From Mycobacterium asiaticum (lineage in GTDB: Bacteria > Actinomycetota > Actinomycetes > Mycobacteriales > Mycobacteriaceae): a stretch of 64,000 bases of DNA. Shown here piece after piece: positions 35,950 to 48,255 of this stretch. The stretch covers positions 1 to 64,000 of the forward strand of contig NZ_LZMH01000023.1 of assembly GCF_001673635.1 (NCBI RefSeq), read 5' to 3'. Position 1 is the stretch's first letter. Every line of letters begins with the position of its first letter. The notes below the pieces were generated by a model. The model was not told where the DNA came from. It saw only the letters and a list, made by a program, of their open reading frames with translations, and ran no database searches. A program made the translations under genes and the position numbers.

Positions 35950-37542
35950 ATGACATCGGAACAGATCACCAGCAACCAGGCGCTCGTCGAGCCGACCTCC
36001 GGCATCGCCGATCTGATCGCGAGCACGGCCGCACACCTGCCCGACGCGCCCGCCGTCGTCGTCACTGCCGAGCGCGTCCCGGTCAGCTACCGGGACCTGA
36101 TGCGACTGGTCGACGACCTGGCCGGGCAGCTGACCGCGGCCGGCCTGGCCCAGGGTGACCGGGTGGCGCTGCGGGCGGCCAGCAACGCCGAGTTCGTCGT
36201 TGCCCTGTTGGCGGCGTTGCGCGCGAAACTGGTCGTGGTCCCGCTCGACCCGGCGCTGCCGGTCGGTGACCAACGGGCCCGCAGTGAGGCGGTCGGCGCC
36301 CGGGTGGTGCTTGTCGACGGCGAGGGTCCGGGAGACAAATCCGAACCGTCGATGCCGTGGTGGCCGATCGCGGTGACCGTCGGCCGCGATGCCGTCAAGC
36401 GCGAGCTGTCCGTGCATCTGGACTCGGCCACCGCCGCCAACCCGAGCAGCTCCTCTCCAGAGGGATTGCGGGTGGACGACGCGATGATCATGTTCACCGG
36501 CGGGACCACCGGGTTGCCCAAGATGGTCCCGTGGACACACGACAACATCGTCGCCTCGGTCCAGGCGATCATCGCCGGATACGAGTTGGGACCGCAGGAC
36601 GCGACGGTCGCGGTGATGCCGCTGTACCACGGCCACGGGCTGGTCGCCGCGCTGCTGTCGACGCTGGCGTCGGGTGGTGCGGTGTTGCTGCCGGCTCGCG
36701 GACGGTTTTCGGCGCACACCTTTTGGGACGACATCGAGACCGTCAAGGCCACCTGGTACACCGCCGTTCCGACGATTCACCAGATTCTGTTGGAGCGGGT
36801 GACGGACGGTGGAGCCGAAAACATCGAGGCCGCTTTGCGTTTCATCCGCAGCTGCAGTGCGCCGTTGACGCCCGAGGTGGCCAAGGCGCTGCAAACCCAA
36901 TTCTGCGCGCCGGTGTTGTGCGCATTCGGCATGACCGAGGCTACCCATCAGGTCGCCACCACCGGCATCGACCAGGAGGTGAACCCCGCCGCTGCAACGG
37001 GTTTGGTGGGCCGCTCCACTGGCCCCGAGATCCGCATCGCCGGCCCGGATGGACAGCCCGTTGCGCCGGGCGCCGTCGGGGAGGTGTGGCTGCGCGGCCG
37101 CACCGTGGTGCGCGGTTACCTGGGTGACCCGAAGATCACCGCGGCAAACTTCACCGACGGTTGGCTGCGCACCGGGGACCTGGGAACGCTGTCGCAGGAC
37201 GGGGATCTGAGCATCCGCGGCCGGATCAAGGAACTCATCAACCGGGGCGGGGAGAAGATTTCGCCCGAACGGGTCGAGGGTGTGCTGGCCACCCACCCGA
37301 ACGTGCTGGAAGTCGGGGTGTTCGGGGTGCCGCACCCGATGTACGGGGAAGCGGTCGCCGCGGTCATCGTGCCCCGGGACAGTGCCCCGAGCGCCGACGA
37401 ACTCATCGAGTTCTGCCGGGACCGGCTGGCGCCCTTCGAAATCCCGGCAATCTTCCAGGTGGCCGACGAGCTGCCGCACACCGCCAAAGGCTCGCTGGAC
37501 CGCCGCGCCGTCGCGCAGCGCTTCAGCCCGGGGACCGACTGA
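35950..37542 (+). CDS. fadD7: AMP-forming acyl-CoA ligase FadD7 (possible oxalyl-CoA synthetase)
   Basis: A 530-residue adenylate-forming ligase close to M. tuberculosis FadD7 (Rv0119). Its P-loop reads MFTGGTTGLPKMVPWTH, with TGGTTG in place of the usual TSGTTG. Further blocks are FGMTEATHQVATT, WLRTGDLGTLSQDGDLSIRGRIKELINRGGEKI in outline, and the catalytic lysine in TAKGSLDRRAV. The combination with oxalyl-CoA decarboxylase suggests oxalate as substrate, as in plant and yeast oxalyl-CoA synthetases (inference). ATG 35950 has a good ribosome-binding site; the longer frame from 35863 does not. Its end overlaps the convergent membrane protein gene by 20 bp. Confidence 0.92.
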   Translation: MTSEQITSNQALVEPTSGIADLIASTAAHLPDAPAVVVTAERVPVSYRDLMRLVDDLAGQLTAAGLAQGDRVALRAASNAEFVVALLAALRAKLVVVPLDPALPVGDQRARSEAVGARVVLVDGEGPGDKSEPSMPWWPIAVTVGRDAVKRELSVHLDSATAANPSSSSPEGLRVDDAMIMFTGGTTGLPKMVPWTHDNIVASVQAIIAGYELGPQDATVAVMPLYHGHGLVAALLSTLASGGAVLLPARGRFSAHTFWDDIETVKATWYTAVPTIHQILLERVTDGGAENIEAALRFIRSCSAPLTPEVAKALQTQFCAPVLCAFGMTEATHQVATTGIDQEVNPAAATGLVGRSTGPEIRIAGPDGQPVAPGAVGEVWLRGRTVVRGYLGDPKITAANFTDGWLRTGDLGTLSQDGDLSIRGRIKELINRGGEKISPERVEGVLATHPNVLEVGVFGVPHPMYGEAVAAVIVPRDSAPSADELIEFCRDRLAPFEIPAIFQVADELPHTAKGSLDRRAVAQRFSPGTD

Positions 37543-38008
37543 CGGACGCGGCCGCGACGCTGCCCCACGCGGCCCGCGCGCCCGAATCCCCGACCCGGTA
37601 GGTCTGTACCAGCGTCGCGGCCGCGGCGGCGACCACGAGCACGGCGATCACTGCGTGCGCAGCGGGTTTCACGGTTCGGCCGCGGGCCAGGCGTAGATGC
37701 ACGACGGCCAACAGGGTGACGGCGACGACCAGTGCCGAGGCGAAGTAGGCCAGCGTCTCACCCAGCGCCGCGTGCCGGGCCAGCGACGGTGAATCGCCGA
37801 CTTTGCCGGCCAGCCAGCTACCCGAGGACGTGGTCAACGGCGTGACGGCCAGGGTTACGGCCGCCAGCACCAGGGTTAGCCAGATGAACCGTCGGCGCGC
37901 CGCCGCCCACACCGCACACAGGATCGCCAGGATCGCCGCCAGCGGACCGAGCACCACAACGAGGTGATTGAGCAGGATGTGCGCCGGGAGTCCGTCGACC
38001 GTCGACAT
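37523..38008 (-). CDS. Small four-helix membrane protein (DUF2231-like)
   Basis: A 161-residue inner-membrane protein with four hydrophobic segments: residues ~13-34 (LVVVLGPLAAILAILCAVWAA), ~40-58, ~85-105 and ~118-138. The opening LPAHILLNHLVVVLGPLA has the conserved His-containing pattern of DUF2231 membrane proteins (H-x-x-x-x-H/N in helix 1). Function unknown; some relatives are haem- or copper-associated, which cannot be judged here. It starts 6 bp after the fusA2 stop on the same strand and so is probably co-transcribed with fusA2. Confidence 0.75.
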   Translation of the reverse strand: MSTVDGLPAHILLNHLVVVLGPLAAILAILCAVWAAARRRFIWLTLVLAAVTLAVTPLTTSSGSWLAGKVGDSPSLARHAALGETLAYFASALVVAVTLLAVVHLRLARGRTVKPAAHAVIAVLVVAAAAATLVQTYRVGDSGARAAWGSVAAASVSRSPG

Positions 38009-38014
38009 CGGCGG

Positions 38015-40183
38015 CTACGCCGTGGCCTTCACCCGGGCAGCTGCGGATTCGGGCATCGGTTCATAGCGGGCGAACAAGCGGGTGAACGACGCCGCGCCGT
38101 GCGCGAGCGAACGCAGGTCGATGGCGTAGCGGGTCAGTTCCACCTGCGGCACTTCGGCATTGACCACGGTGCGCTCATTACCGGCCGTGTCGGTGCCAAG
38201 CACCCGGCCACGCCGGCCGGAGAGGTCACCCATGACCGCGCCGACGAAATCGTCGGGCACCAGCACCGAGATCTCGTCGATCGGCTCCAGCAGCACGACC
38301 CGCGTCGCCGCGGCGGCTTCGCGCAGCGCCAGCGCGCCGGCCATCTGGAACGCGAAGTCCGACGAGTCCACGCTGTGCGCCTTGCCGTCGAGCAGGGTGA
38401 CGCGGATGTCTACCACCGGATATCCGGCATGCACGCCCTTCTCCATCTGCGCGCGGACGCCCTTCTCCACACTGGGGATGAACTGGCGCGGCACGGCGCC
38501 CCCGACGACCTTGTCCAGGAACTCGAATCCCGAACCTTCCGGCAGCGGCTCCACCTCGATGTCGCACACCGCATACTGGCCGTGCCCGCCGGACTGTTTG
38601 ACGTGCCGGCCATGCCCTTTCGCCTTGCCGCCGAACGTCTCCCGCAGCGGCACCCGCAGTTGGACGGTGTCGACAGTGACGCCGTAGCGGTTGGCCAGCG
38701 CATCGAGCACCACGCCGACATGCGCCTCGCCCATGCACCAGAGCACCACCTGATGGGTCTCCGGATTCTGTTCGATCCGCAGCGTCGGGTCTTCGGCGGC
38801 CAGCCTGCCCAGCCCGACCGACAGCTTGTCCTCGTCGGTCTTGGCGTGTGCGGCAATGGCGACCGGCAGCAGCGGTTCCGGCATCGTCCAGGGCCTGAGC
38901 ACCAGCGGCTCGGACTTGTCCGACAGCGTGTCCCCGGTTTCGGCGCGGCTCAGCTTGCCGATCGCGCAGATGTCCCCGGCGACCACGGCCGGGGCGGGCC
39001 GTTGCTGCTTGCCCAGCGGGAAGGACAGGACGCCGATGCGCTCGTCCTCGTCGTGGTCGGGGTGGGAGTGAGTGGCTCCACCGTTGGTGTCGCCGCCTCC
39101 GAAGAAGGACGAGAAATGGCCTGACACATGGACGGTCGCGTCCGGCTTGATCATCCCGGAGAACACCCGGACCAGGCTGACCCGTCCGACGTAGGGATCG
39201 GACGTCGTCTTGACCACTTCGGCCAGCAACGGCGAATTGACGTCGCAGGCCAGCTCTTCGTGGGCCGCGCCTTGGGGGGTGAACACCTCGGGCAGCGGGT
39301 GTTCCATCGGCGACGGGAAGCCGCGGGTGATCACCTCGAGCAGTTCCTGCGTGCCCACGCCCGTGCTGCTGCACACCGGGATCACCGGGAAGAACGAGCC
39401 GCGCGCGACTGCCTTCTCCAGATCCTCGATCAGCACGGACTCGTCGATCGACTCGCCGCCGAGGTAGCGCTCCATCAGCGACTCGTCCTCGGACTCCTCG
39501 ATGATCCCTTCGATAAGGGTGCCGCGCTCTTCCTCGATCAGTTCGGCATCGTCGGCCTCGGGTGACGACGTGGTGCGCTTGCCGTCGGCATAGGTGTACC
39601 TGGTTTGCGAGAGCAAGCCGATCAGGCCGGCGCAGTCGGTCGCCGAGGTCGGCAGGTAGAGGGGTAATACCTTGTCGCCAAATGCATTCTGCGCCGCCGC
39701 CAACGCCTCCTGGTAGTTAGCGCGGGCGTGGTCGAGCTTGGTGATGACCACCGCCCGCGGCATCCCGACCTGGCTGCACTCCTGCCAGAGCGATTTGGTC
39801 GGTTCGTCGACGTCCTCGTTCGCCGCGATGACGAACAGTGCGCAGTCGGCGGCGCGCAGCCCGGCCCGCAATTCACCCACGAAGTCGGCGTACCCGGGCG
39901 TGTCGACCAGGTTGATCTTGATGCCGCCGTGGGCCAGCGACGCCACCGCCACACCCACCGAGCGTTGTTGGCGGATCTCGGCGTCGTCGAAGTCGCAGAC
40001 CGTGCTCCCGTCGACGACGGAGCCGGGCCGGGACAACACTCCGCCGGCGACCAGCAGTGCTTCGACGAGGGTGGTCTTGCCGCCTCCGGACGGGCCGACA
40101 AGCACGACATTGCGGATGCCGTCCGGCGCGCTCGCGGTCGGGGCAGCGCCCGCGCCCTGGGAAGTACTCACTCTGTCGGCCAT
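38015..40183 (-). CDS. fusA2: Elongation factor G-like protein FusA2
   Basis: A 722-residue translational GTPase, close to M. tuberculosis FusA2 (Rv0120c, ~714). The G domain has the P-loop GPSGGGKTT near residue 28, DTPGYADFV, and TKLDHA in place of the usual NKxD. An acidic insert (EADDAELIEEERG, EESEDESLMERYLGG) is followed by EF-G domains II-V (SDPYVGRVSLVRVFSG; GHGRHVKQSGGHGQYA; PDDFVGAVMGDLSGRRG). It is the second, non-essential EF-G type; its role in translation or recycling is unclear. GGAGG 8 nt before ATG 40183 fixes the start; the frame to 40276 is not used. Confidence 0.95.
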   Translation of the reverse strand: MADRVSTSQGAGAAPTASAPDGIRNVVLVGPSGGGKTTLVEALLVAGGVLSRPGSVVDGSTVCDFDDAEIRQQRSVGVAVASLAHGGIKINLVDTPGYADFVGELRAGLRAADCALFVIAANEDVDEPTKSLWQECSQVGMPRAVVITKLDHARANYQEALAAAQNAFGDKVLPLYLPTSATDCAGLIGLLSQTRYTYADGKRTTSSPEADDAELIEEERGTLIEGIIEESEDESLMERYLGGESIDESVLIEDLEKAVARGSFFPVIPVCSSTGVGTQELLEVITRGFPSPMEHPLPEVFTPQGAAHEELACDVNSPLLAEVVKTTSDPYVGRVSLVRVFSGMIKPDATVHVSGHFSSFFGGGDTNGGATHSHPDHDEDERIGVLSFPLGKQQRPAPAVVAGDICAIGKLSRAETGDTLSDKSEPLVLRPWTMPEPLLPVAIAAHAKTDEDKLSVGLGRLAAEDPTLRIEQNPETHQVVLWCMGEAHVGVVLDALANRYGVTVDTVQLRVPLRETFGGKAKGHGRHVKQSGGHGQYAVCDIEVEPLPEGSGFEFLDKVVGGAVPRQFIPSVEKGVRAQMEKGVHAGYPVVDIRVTLLDGKAHSVDSSDFAFQMAGALALREAAAATRVVLLEPIDEISVLVPDDFVGAVMGDLSGRRGRVLGTDTAGNERTVVNAEVPQVELTRYAIDLRSLAHGAASFTRLFARYEPMPESAAARVKATA

Positions 40184-40312
40184 GACGTTCCTCCAGTTCT
40201 TCCTGGGTGCGTGGCCGCCGACTCCCGTACGCGGCGTGATCCAGCCCACAGGACGCAACGCCAACTTTTCCCCCAACGGCCGTTCAGCACAAGGGCCGGC
40301 GGCGCCGGAAAG

Positions 40313-40729
40313 TCAGGCGTGCCAGCTGGACCAGCGGGTCACGGTGATCGCTATCACCGGGCCATTCAACGAAACGGATTGATACTGGTCGTATTTCGCC
40401 CGCAGTAATCGGTATCCGGTGGTTAAGGCGGCGCCGTCCTGCGCGATCGTTGCGGTGCCGTCCACGCGAACCCACCACAATTGAGCCCAGTCGTCGGCGT
40501 AGTGGTCCACCAGCAGACTGACCGCCGCATTGGCTTTGATGTTCTTTAGCCGGCGCAGCCGCTGGGTGCTCTTCGGCTTGGCGTCCACCGCGGTGTAGAC
40601 GACACCGTTGTTCTGGTCGAACTGCACAGCGAATACCACCGGCACCAGGTGCGGCCGGCCAGACGAGGTGACCGTGGCCAGCCGCGCGACCGGCGAGGTC
40701 GCGAACGCCGACCGTGGTTCGAAGTCCAC
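40313..40729 (-). CDS. PPOX-class F420-dependent oxidoreductase-like protein
   Basis: A 138-residue split-barrel protein of the pyridoxamine-phosphate-oxidase-like family: FATSPVARLATVTSSGRPHLVPVVFAV, YTAVDAKPKSTQRLRRLKNIKANA, VSLLVDHYADDWAQLWWVRVDG. The spacing fits the mycobacterial F420-binding branch (Rv0121c-like, in the same position upstream of fusA2). Members bind FMN, F420 or biliverdin; the specific reaction is unknown. The gap from here to pepA (265 bp) holds no convincing ORF, only the presumed divergent promoters. Confidence 0.87.
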   Translation of the reverse strand: MDFEPRSAFATSPVARLATVTSSGRPHLVPVVFAVQFDQNNGVVYTAVDAKPKSTQRLRRLKNIKANAAVSLLVDHYADDWAQLWWVRVDGTATIAQDGAALTTGYRLLRAKYDQYQSVSLNGPVIAITVTRWSSWHA

Positions 40730-40994
40730 CGCACCACCCTAAGGCGGGGCGCTAAAAGAGTGTCGCTGCTCACACATTCGCGATAACGGCGCAATCCGAC
40801 GACATTTTCGCGTTTTCGCGGGCAGGATTCGGAGCGGTTTCTGGACGGTGCTCGGGGGAGGATTTCGCCATTTCGGGGTCTGACCACCGCATTAGTGGGT
40901 ATCTGGATTACGGTGGTGGCAACAACGTCCGCCATCATCCGGCGCTTACGGCCGGGTTAATTGAATTCTTCATTCGACGCAGGAGGATTACCGG

Positions 40995-42047
40995 ATGAGC
41001 AAATCGCGCCACCGCACTATCAGGTGGGCATGGTTGGTCGCCGTATTGACCCTGATCGGGTTGACCTCCGGCGTCGGTCCGGCGGCGCCGGCCCTGGCGA
41101 CGCCGCTGAAAGAGTTTCCCAAGGTTCCGCTCGACCCGGCCGCGGCCGTGGCGCAGGTCGGCCCGCAGGTGGTCAACATCAACACCAAGCTGGGCTACAA
41201 CAACGCGGTGGGTGCCGGAACCGGCATCGTCATCGACCCCAACGGCGTGATCCTGACCAACAACCACGTCATCTCCGGCGCTACCGACATCAGCGCGTTC
41301 AGCGTCGGCGACGGCCGCACCTACGGGGTCGACGTCGTCGGTTACGACCGTACGCAGGACGTCGCGGTGCTGCAGTTGCGCGGCGCCGGCGGTCTCCCCA
41401 CCGCGGCGATCGGCGGCCCGGTGAGTGTCGGTGAGCCCGTCGTGGCGCTGGGCAACACCGGCGGCCAGGGCGGTGCCCCCCGGGCTGTTCCGGGCCGGGT
41501 GATTGCCGTCGGGCAGACCGTGCAGGCTTCCGACGCCCTGACCGGCGCCGAGGAGACCCTGAACGGGCTGATCCAGTTCGACGGCGCGATCCAGCCGGGC
41601 GACTCGGGTGGTCCGGTTGTCAACGCTGCCGGTCAGGTGGTCGGCATGAACACCGCTGCCACCGAGAACTTCCAGCTGTCCGGCGGGCAGGGCTTCGCCA
41701 TCCCGGTCGGCACCGCGATCGGCATTGCGAACCAGATCCGCTCCGGCGGCGGTTCGCCCACCGTGCACGTCGGGCCGACGGCATTCCTCGGCCTCGGCGT
41801 CGTCGACAACAACGGTGCCGGTGCCCGGGTGCAACGTGTGGTGGGCACGGCTCCGGCCGCGTCGGTCGGAATCGCCGTCGGTGATGTGATCACCGCCATC
41901 GACGGGGTGCCGATCAACTCGGCGACCGCGCTGTCGGACGCGCTCACACCGCACCACCCTGGCGACTCGATCGCGATCAGCTTCACCTCCAAGTCCGGCG
42001 TCGCCCGTACCGAAAACGTCACGCTGGCCGAGGGGCCGCCGGCCTGA
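40995..42047 (+). CDS. pepA: Secreted trypsin-like serine protease PepA
   Basis: A 350-residue exported protease matching M. tuberculosis PepA/Mtb32A (Rv0125, 355 residues). A signal peptide (basic N-terminus, hydrophobic ~12-30) ends near APALA at residue 35. The catalytic triad is H91 (TNNHVI), D122 (DRTQDVAVL) and S204 (QPGDSGGP). A C-terminal PDZ domain follows (LGVVDNNGAGARVQRVVGTAPA). Mature PepA is a major culture-filtrate antigen, and the M. tuberculosis protein is a vaccine component. AGGAGG precedes ATG 40995. It lies directly upstream of treS with a 119-bp gap. Confidence 0.97.
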   Translation: MSKSRHRTIRWAWLVAVLTLIGLTSGVGPAAPALATPLKEFPKVPLDPAAAVAQVGPQVVNINTKLGYNNAVGAGTGIVIDPNGVILTNNHVISGATDISAFSVGDGRTYGVDVVGYDRTQDVAVLQLRGAGGLPTAAIGGPVSVGEPVVALGNTGGQGGAPRAVPGRVIAVGQTVQASDALTGAEETLNGLIQFDGAIQPGDSGGPVVNAAGQVVGMNTAATENFQLSGGQGFAIPVGTAIGIANQIRSGGGSPTVHVGPTAFLGLGVVDNNGAGARVQRVVGTAPAASVGIAVGDVITAIDGVPINSATALSDALTPHHPGDSIAISFTSKSGVARTENVTLAEGPPA

Positions 42048-42166
42048 TCCGACCGCATGAACTTCCCGGCACGCGAAATGCAATGGTGTGAGCGGGAATT
42101 CAGGATCGGTACGCTTAGGGTGATTCTTCGACAGGCCTCTCGGGTACACGTGGCATCGTGGATTTG

Positions 42167-43959
<1,793 letters not shown>

Positions 43960-43963
<4 letters not shown>

Positions 43964-45339
43964 ACGCGCCATTCTCGGCCACGCAGCCGGCCAAGCTGCC
44001 CTGGGCGGAGTGGCTGCCGCAGCAACGCTGGTACGCCGGCCGCAATCGGGAACTGGTCAGCGCCGACGTCGCGGTTGTGGTGCCGCTGCGCGAGGCGCTG
44101 GACCTGGTGCTCATCGACGTCGGCTACGCCGACGGCTTCAGCGAGCGCTACCAGGTGCTGGTCCGGTGGGACTCCGAACCGGTTCCCGAGTTCAGCACCC
44201 AGGCCACCATCGGCTCGGCCGACGACCACATCGGGTTCGACGCGCTGTACGACTCCAAGGCGCCCCGATTTCTGCTGTCGCTGATCGACGAGTCGGCGAC
44301 GCGTGCCGCATCCGGCGCGTCGCCGGGCACGGAGCTGAACTTCACCAAGGAGCCAGACGTCGAACTGCCGCTGGACGCCTATCCACGCGTGTCCGACGCC
44401 GAGCAGAGCAACACCAGCGTGATCTTCGACCGCCCGCCGGCCGCGATCTTCAAGGTGTTCCGGCGGGTCAGCCAGGGCATCAATCCCGATATCGAGCTCA
44501 ACCGGGTGCTCGGCCGGGCCGGCAACCCGCATGTGGCCCGGCTGCTGGGCGCCTACGAGGTCGCCGGATCCGGCCAGGACGACGGGTCTCCGCTGGGCAT
44601 GGTGACCGCCTTCGCGGCCAACGCGGCCGAAGGCTGGGCGATGGCCACCGCCAGTGTTCGTGACCTGTTCGCCGAGGGCGACCTGTACGCCTACGAAGTG
44701 GGTGGTGACTTCGCCGGGGAGTCGTACCGGCTCGGCGAGGCCGTCGCGTCGGTGCACGCCACCCTGGCCGAGCAGCTCGGGACGCGGCAGGCGACGTTCC
44801 CGGTGGACACGGTGCTGTCACGCCTGTCGTCAGCGGCGGCTACCGTGCCCGAGTTGAGCGACTACGTGGTGACCATCGAAGAACGCTTCGGCAAGCTCGC
44901 CGACGAACCGATCACCGTGCAGCGCGTGCACGGTGACCTGCATCTGGGGCAGGTGTTGCGCACCCCGGAAAGCTGGGTGCTGATCGACTTCGAAGGGGAG
45001 CCGGGTCAACCGTTGGCCGAGCGCCGGGCACCGGATTCGCCGCTGCGCGACGTGGCCGGTGTGTTGCGGTCGTTCGAGTACGCAGCCTATGGGCCGCTGG
45101 TCGATCAGGGCGGGGACAAGCAGCTCGCCGCCCGCGCCCGAGAATGGGTCGAGCGCAATCGCGCCGCGTTCTGTGACGGCTACGCGGCCGCCTCAGGAAC
45201 CGACCCGCGGGACTCGGCGCTGGTGCTCGCCGCCTACGAACTGGACAAGGCGGTGTACGAAACGGGTTACGAGTCCCGGCACCGGCCTACCTGGTTGCCC
45301 ATCCCGCTGCGATCGATCGCCCGTCTGACGATGGGCTGA
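43960..45339 (+). CDS. mak: Maltokinase Mak
   Basis: A 459-residue kinase that phosphorylates maltose to alpha-maltose-1-phosphate with ATP, close to M. tuberculosis Mak (455 residues). The N-terminal cap domain ([18 protein letters not shown]) is typical. The eukaryotic-kinase-like catalytic lobe has [11 protein letters not shown] with the catalytic aspartate and [11 protein letters not shown] with the Mg-binding aspartate. The start overlaps the treS stop (ATGA), so the two are co-translated. The product is substrate for GlgE, which is not in the window. Confidence 0.96.
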
Positions 45340-45365
45340 TCCCCAGCAGCCGGCCACGGCATGAT

Positions 45366-46058
45366 GTGACGGTGCCCCTGCAAAAAGAGATCTACGACAG
45401 CGAAGCAAGACTGTCATGGGTGCTGGCCGGCCTGGCCGGCGTGCTGGGGGCCACCGCTTTCAGCCACTCCGCCGGCTACTTCGTCACTTTTATGACCGGC
45501 AACGCCCAACGAGCCGTGCTGGGCGTCTTCCGCGATGACGTGGCGTTGTCCGTGAGCGCGGCCGCGTTGCTGCTGTGCTTCGTCGTCGGCGTCGTGGTCT
45601 CGTCGGTGTGCCGCCGCCGTTTCTGGGCGGAGCATCCCCACGGTCCCACCGTGTTGACCACTTTCAGCCTGGTGTTCGCCACCGGCCTGGACATAGTGCT
45701 GGGTGGCTGGGAGGAGTCCCTGCTGGATTTCGTGCCAATTATGTTTGTGGTCTTCGGGATTGGCGCGCTGAACACCTCCTTCGTCAAGGACGGTGAGGTG
45801 TCGGTGCCGCTGAGTTATGTCACCGGCACCCTGGTCAAGATGGGCCAGGGCATCGAACGGCACGTCGCCGGTGGACGGGTGGAGGACTGGCTGGGCTACT
45901 TCCTGTTGTTCGCCAGCTTTGTCTCGGGCGCGGCAATCGGCGGCGCCATCAGCACTACGGTCAGCGGTACCCAGATGCTGGGTGTGGCGGCCTTCGTGTG
46001 CGCGCTGACAACCTGCTACACCTACCTGCACGCCGACCGGCGTGGGCTGCTGAGCTGA
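45366..46058 (+). CDS. DUF1275 (YoaK-like) membrane protein
   Basis: A 230-residue polytopic protein with six predicted helices. The signature FSHSAGYFVTFMTGNAQRAVLG lies in the first 50 residues and PLSYVTGTLVKMGQGIERHVAGG mid-protein, both hallmarks of DUF1275. Function unknown; some relatives respond to oxidative or pH stress. GTG 45366 or GTG 45372 may be the start. It follows mak by 26 bp and ends in front of the duplicated terminator, so it may be the last gene of the treS operon. It occupies the position of Rv0128 in the M. tuberculosis order; I cannot tell whether the two are homologous. Confidence 0.83.
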   Translation: MTVPLQKEIYDSEARLSWVLAGLAGVLGATAFSHSAGYFVTFMTGNAQRAVLGVFRDDVALSVSAAALLLCFVVGVVVSSVCRRRFWAEHPHGPTVLTTFSLVFATGLDIVLGGWEESLLDFVPIMFVVFGIGALNTSFVKDGEVSVPLSYVTGTLVKMGQGIERHVAGGRVEDWLGYFLLFASFVSGAAIGGAISTTVSGTQMLGVAAFVCALTTCYTYLHADRRGLLS

Positions 46059-46072
46059 AACACGGGCTGAAT

Positions 46073-46176
46073 CTGCCTCCGAAAAATGAACATCGGCAGC
46101 AGCGCTGGCCGTTGCGCTGCTGCCTCCGAAAAATGAACATCGGCAGCAGCGCTGGCCGTTGCGCTGCTGCCGATGT
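46073..46176. repeat. Tandem 47-bp repeat carrying bidirectional terminator hairpins
   Basis: Two head-to-tail 47-bp copies (46073-46119 and 46120-46166) plus the start of a third. Each holds the arm GGCAGCAGCGC, an 8-nt loop TGGCCGTT, and GCGCTGCTGCC. In copy 2 the stem is a perfect 16 bp (46137-46152 with 46161-46176); in copy 1 it is 11 bp. It lies between the converging DUF1275 and fbpC genes, as expected of a shared terminator that has been duplicated. Confidence 0.8.
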
Positions 46177-46198
46177 GGTCCATCGGTGACCGGCTGGG

Positions 46199-47362
<1,164 letters not shown>

Positions 47363-47427
47363 CTAACGATTAGGCTTCGGGCCGGACTCCGCGGCGAGAC
47401 GGTCGCGATCCGGTCACAATGCGATAA

Positions 47428-48255
47428 CTAGGCGACCAGCCGTCGCAAAAAGGTTGACGCCGTGATGATTCCGATCACCGGTGCTACCAGGAGCACGACG
47501 ATGTCCACCGCGTGGAACGGGGCGCCGATCAGCAGCGCCCGCAACACGTCGACCTCGTAGCTCAGCGGGTTGATCTTGCTCAGCGCATGCAACCAGGCCG
47601 GCATCACGTCGACCGGGTACAGCGCGTTGGACGCGAAGAACAGCGGCATGGTGATGGCCTGACCGATGCCCATCAGGCGGTCCCGGTTGCGCACCAGTCC
47701 GGCCAATGTCATTGACAGGCAGGCGAAGAACGCCGCACCCAGCATGACCGCAACCATCGCGGCCAGGATCCGCAGCGGGTTGACCGTCAGGCCGATCCCC
47801 ATCACATACGCCAGGACAAGAACACCCACAACCTGCGCCACCGAGCGCACCCCCGCGGCGAACGACTTGCCCGTGATCAGTGCCGACGCCGGTGCGGGCG
47901 TCACCATGAGTTTGGCCAGCACGCCCGCGTCGCGATCCCAAATGATCTGGATGCCATAGAAAATCGAGATGAACAACGCCGATTGGGCGATGATGCCCGG
48001 CGCCAGGAACGCCTGATACGAGACCGGCCCGGTATCGATGACGTGCAGGTGGCTGAACGTGGTACCGAAGATGAGCAACCACAACGCGGGCTGCACCATG
48101 CGCATGACGAGCTCGGTGCGGTCGTGCCGCAACTTCTGCAGTTCCACGATCGCGAATGCGCCGACGCGGCCCAAAGTTGCTCCGACGCGGTCGATTCCGC
48201 GGGGCGCACGGACCAGCTGCACCTCGACGGGCTGGCAGTCTCGATCAACCGTCAT
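47428..48255 (-). CDS. ABC-2 type exporter permease (DrrB-like)
   Basis: A 275-residue permease with six hydrophobic segments and the ABC-2 pattern: VMRMVQPALWLLIFGTTFSH, SYQAFLAPGIIAQSALF, GIQIIWDRDAGVLAKLMVTPAP, then the downstream NALYPVDVMPAWLHALSKINPLSYEVDVLRALL. This is typical of DrrB/NodJ exporters of drugs or lipids. Its ATG overlaps the stop of the ATPase gene by one base (TAATG), so the two are co-translated. With the MarR gene it forms a three-gene operon suggestive of efflux induced by a small molecule (inference). Substrate unknown. Confidence 0.9.
   Translation of the reverse strand: MTVDRDCQPVEVQLVRAPRGIDRVGATLGRVGAFAIVELQKLRHDRTELVMRMVQPALWLLIFGTTFSHLHVIDTGPVSYQAFLAPGIIAQSALFISIFYGIQIIWDRDAGVLAKLMVTPAPASALITGKSFAAGVRSVAQVVGVLVLAYVMGIGLTVNPLRILAAMVAVMLGAAFFACLSMTLAGLVRNRDRLMGIGQAITMPLFFASNALYPVDVMPAWLHALSKINPLSYEVDVLRALLIGAPFHAVDIVVLLVAPVIGIITASTFLRRLVA

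Noticed and set aside
35773..37479. 568-codon minus-strand frame
   Set aside because: Antisense to fadD7; no recognisable protein features.
46073..46176. Repeat considered as a CRISPR or insertion-sequence remnant
   Set aside because: Only two head-to-tail units with an internal hairpin between convergent genes and no spacers; a duplicated terminator explains it.
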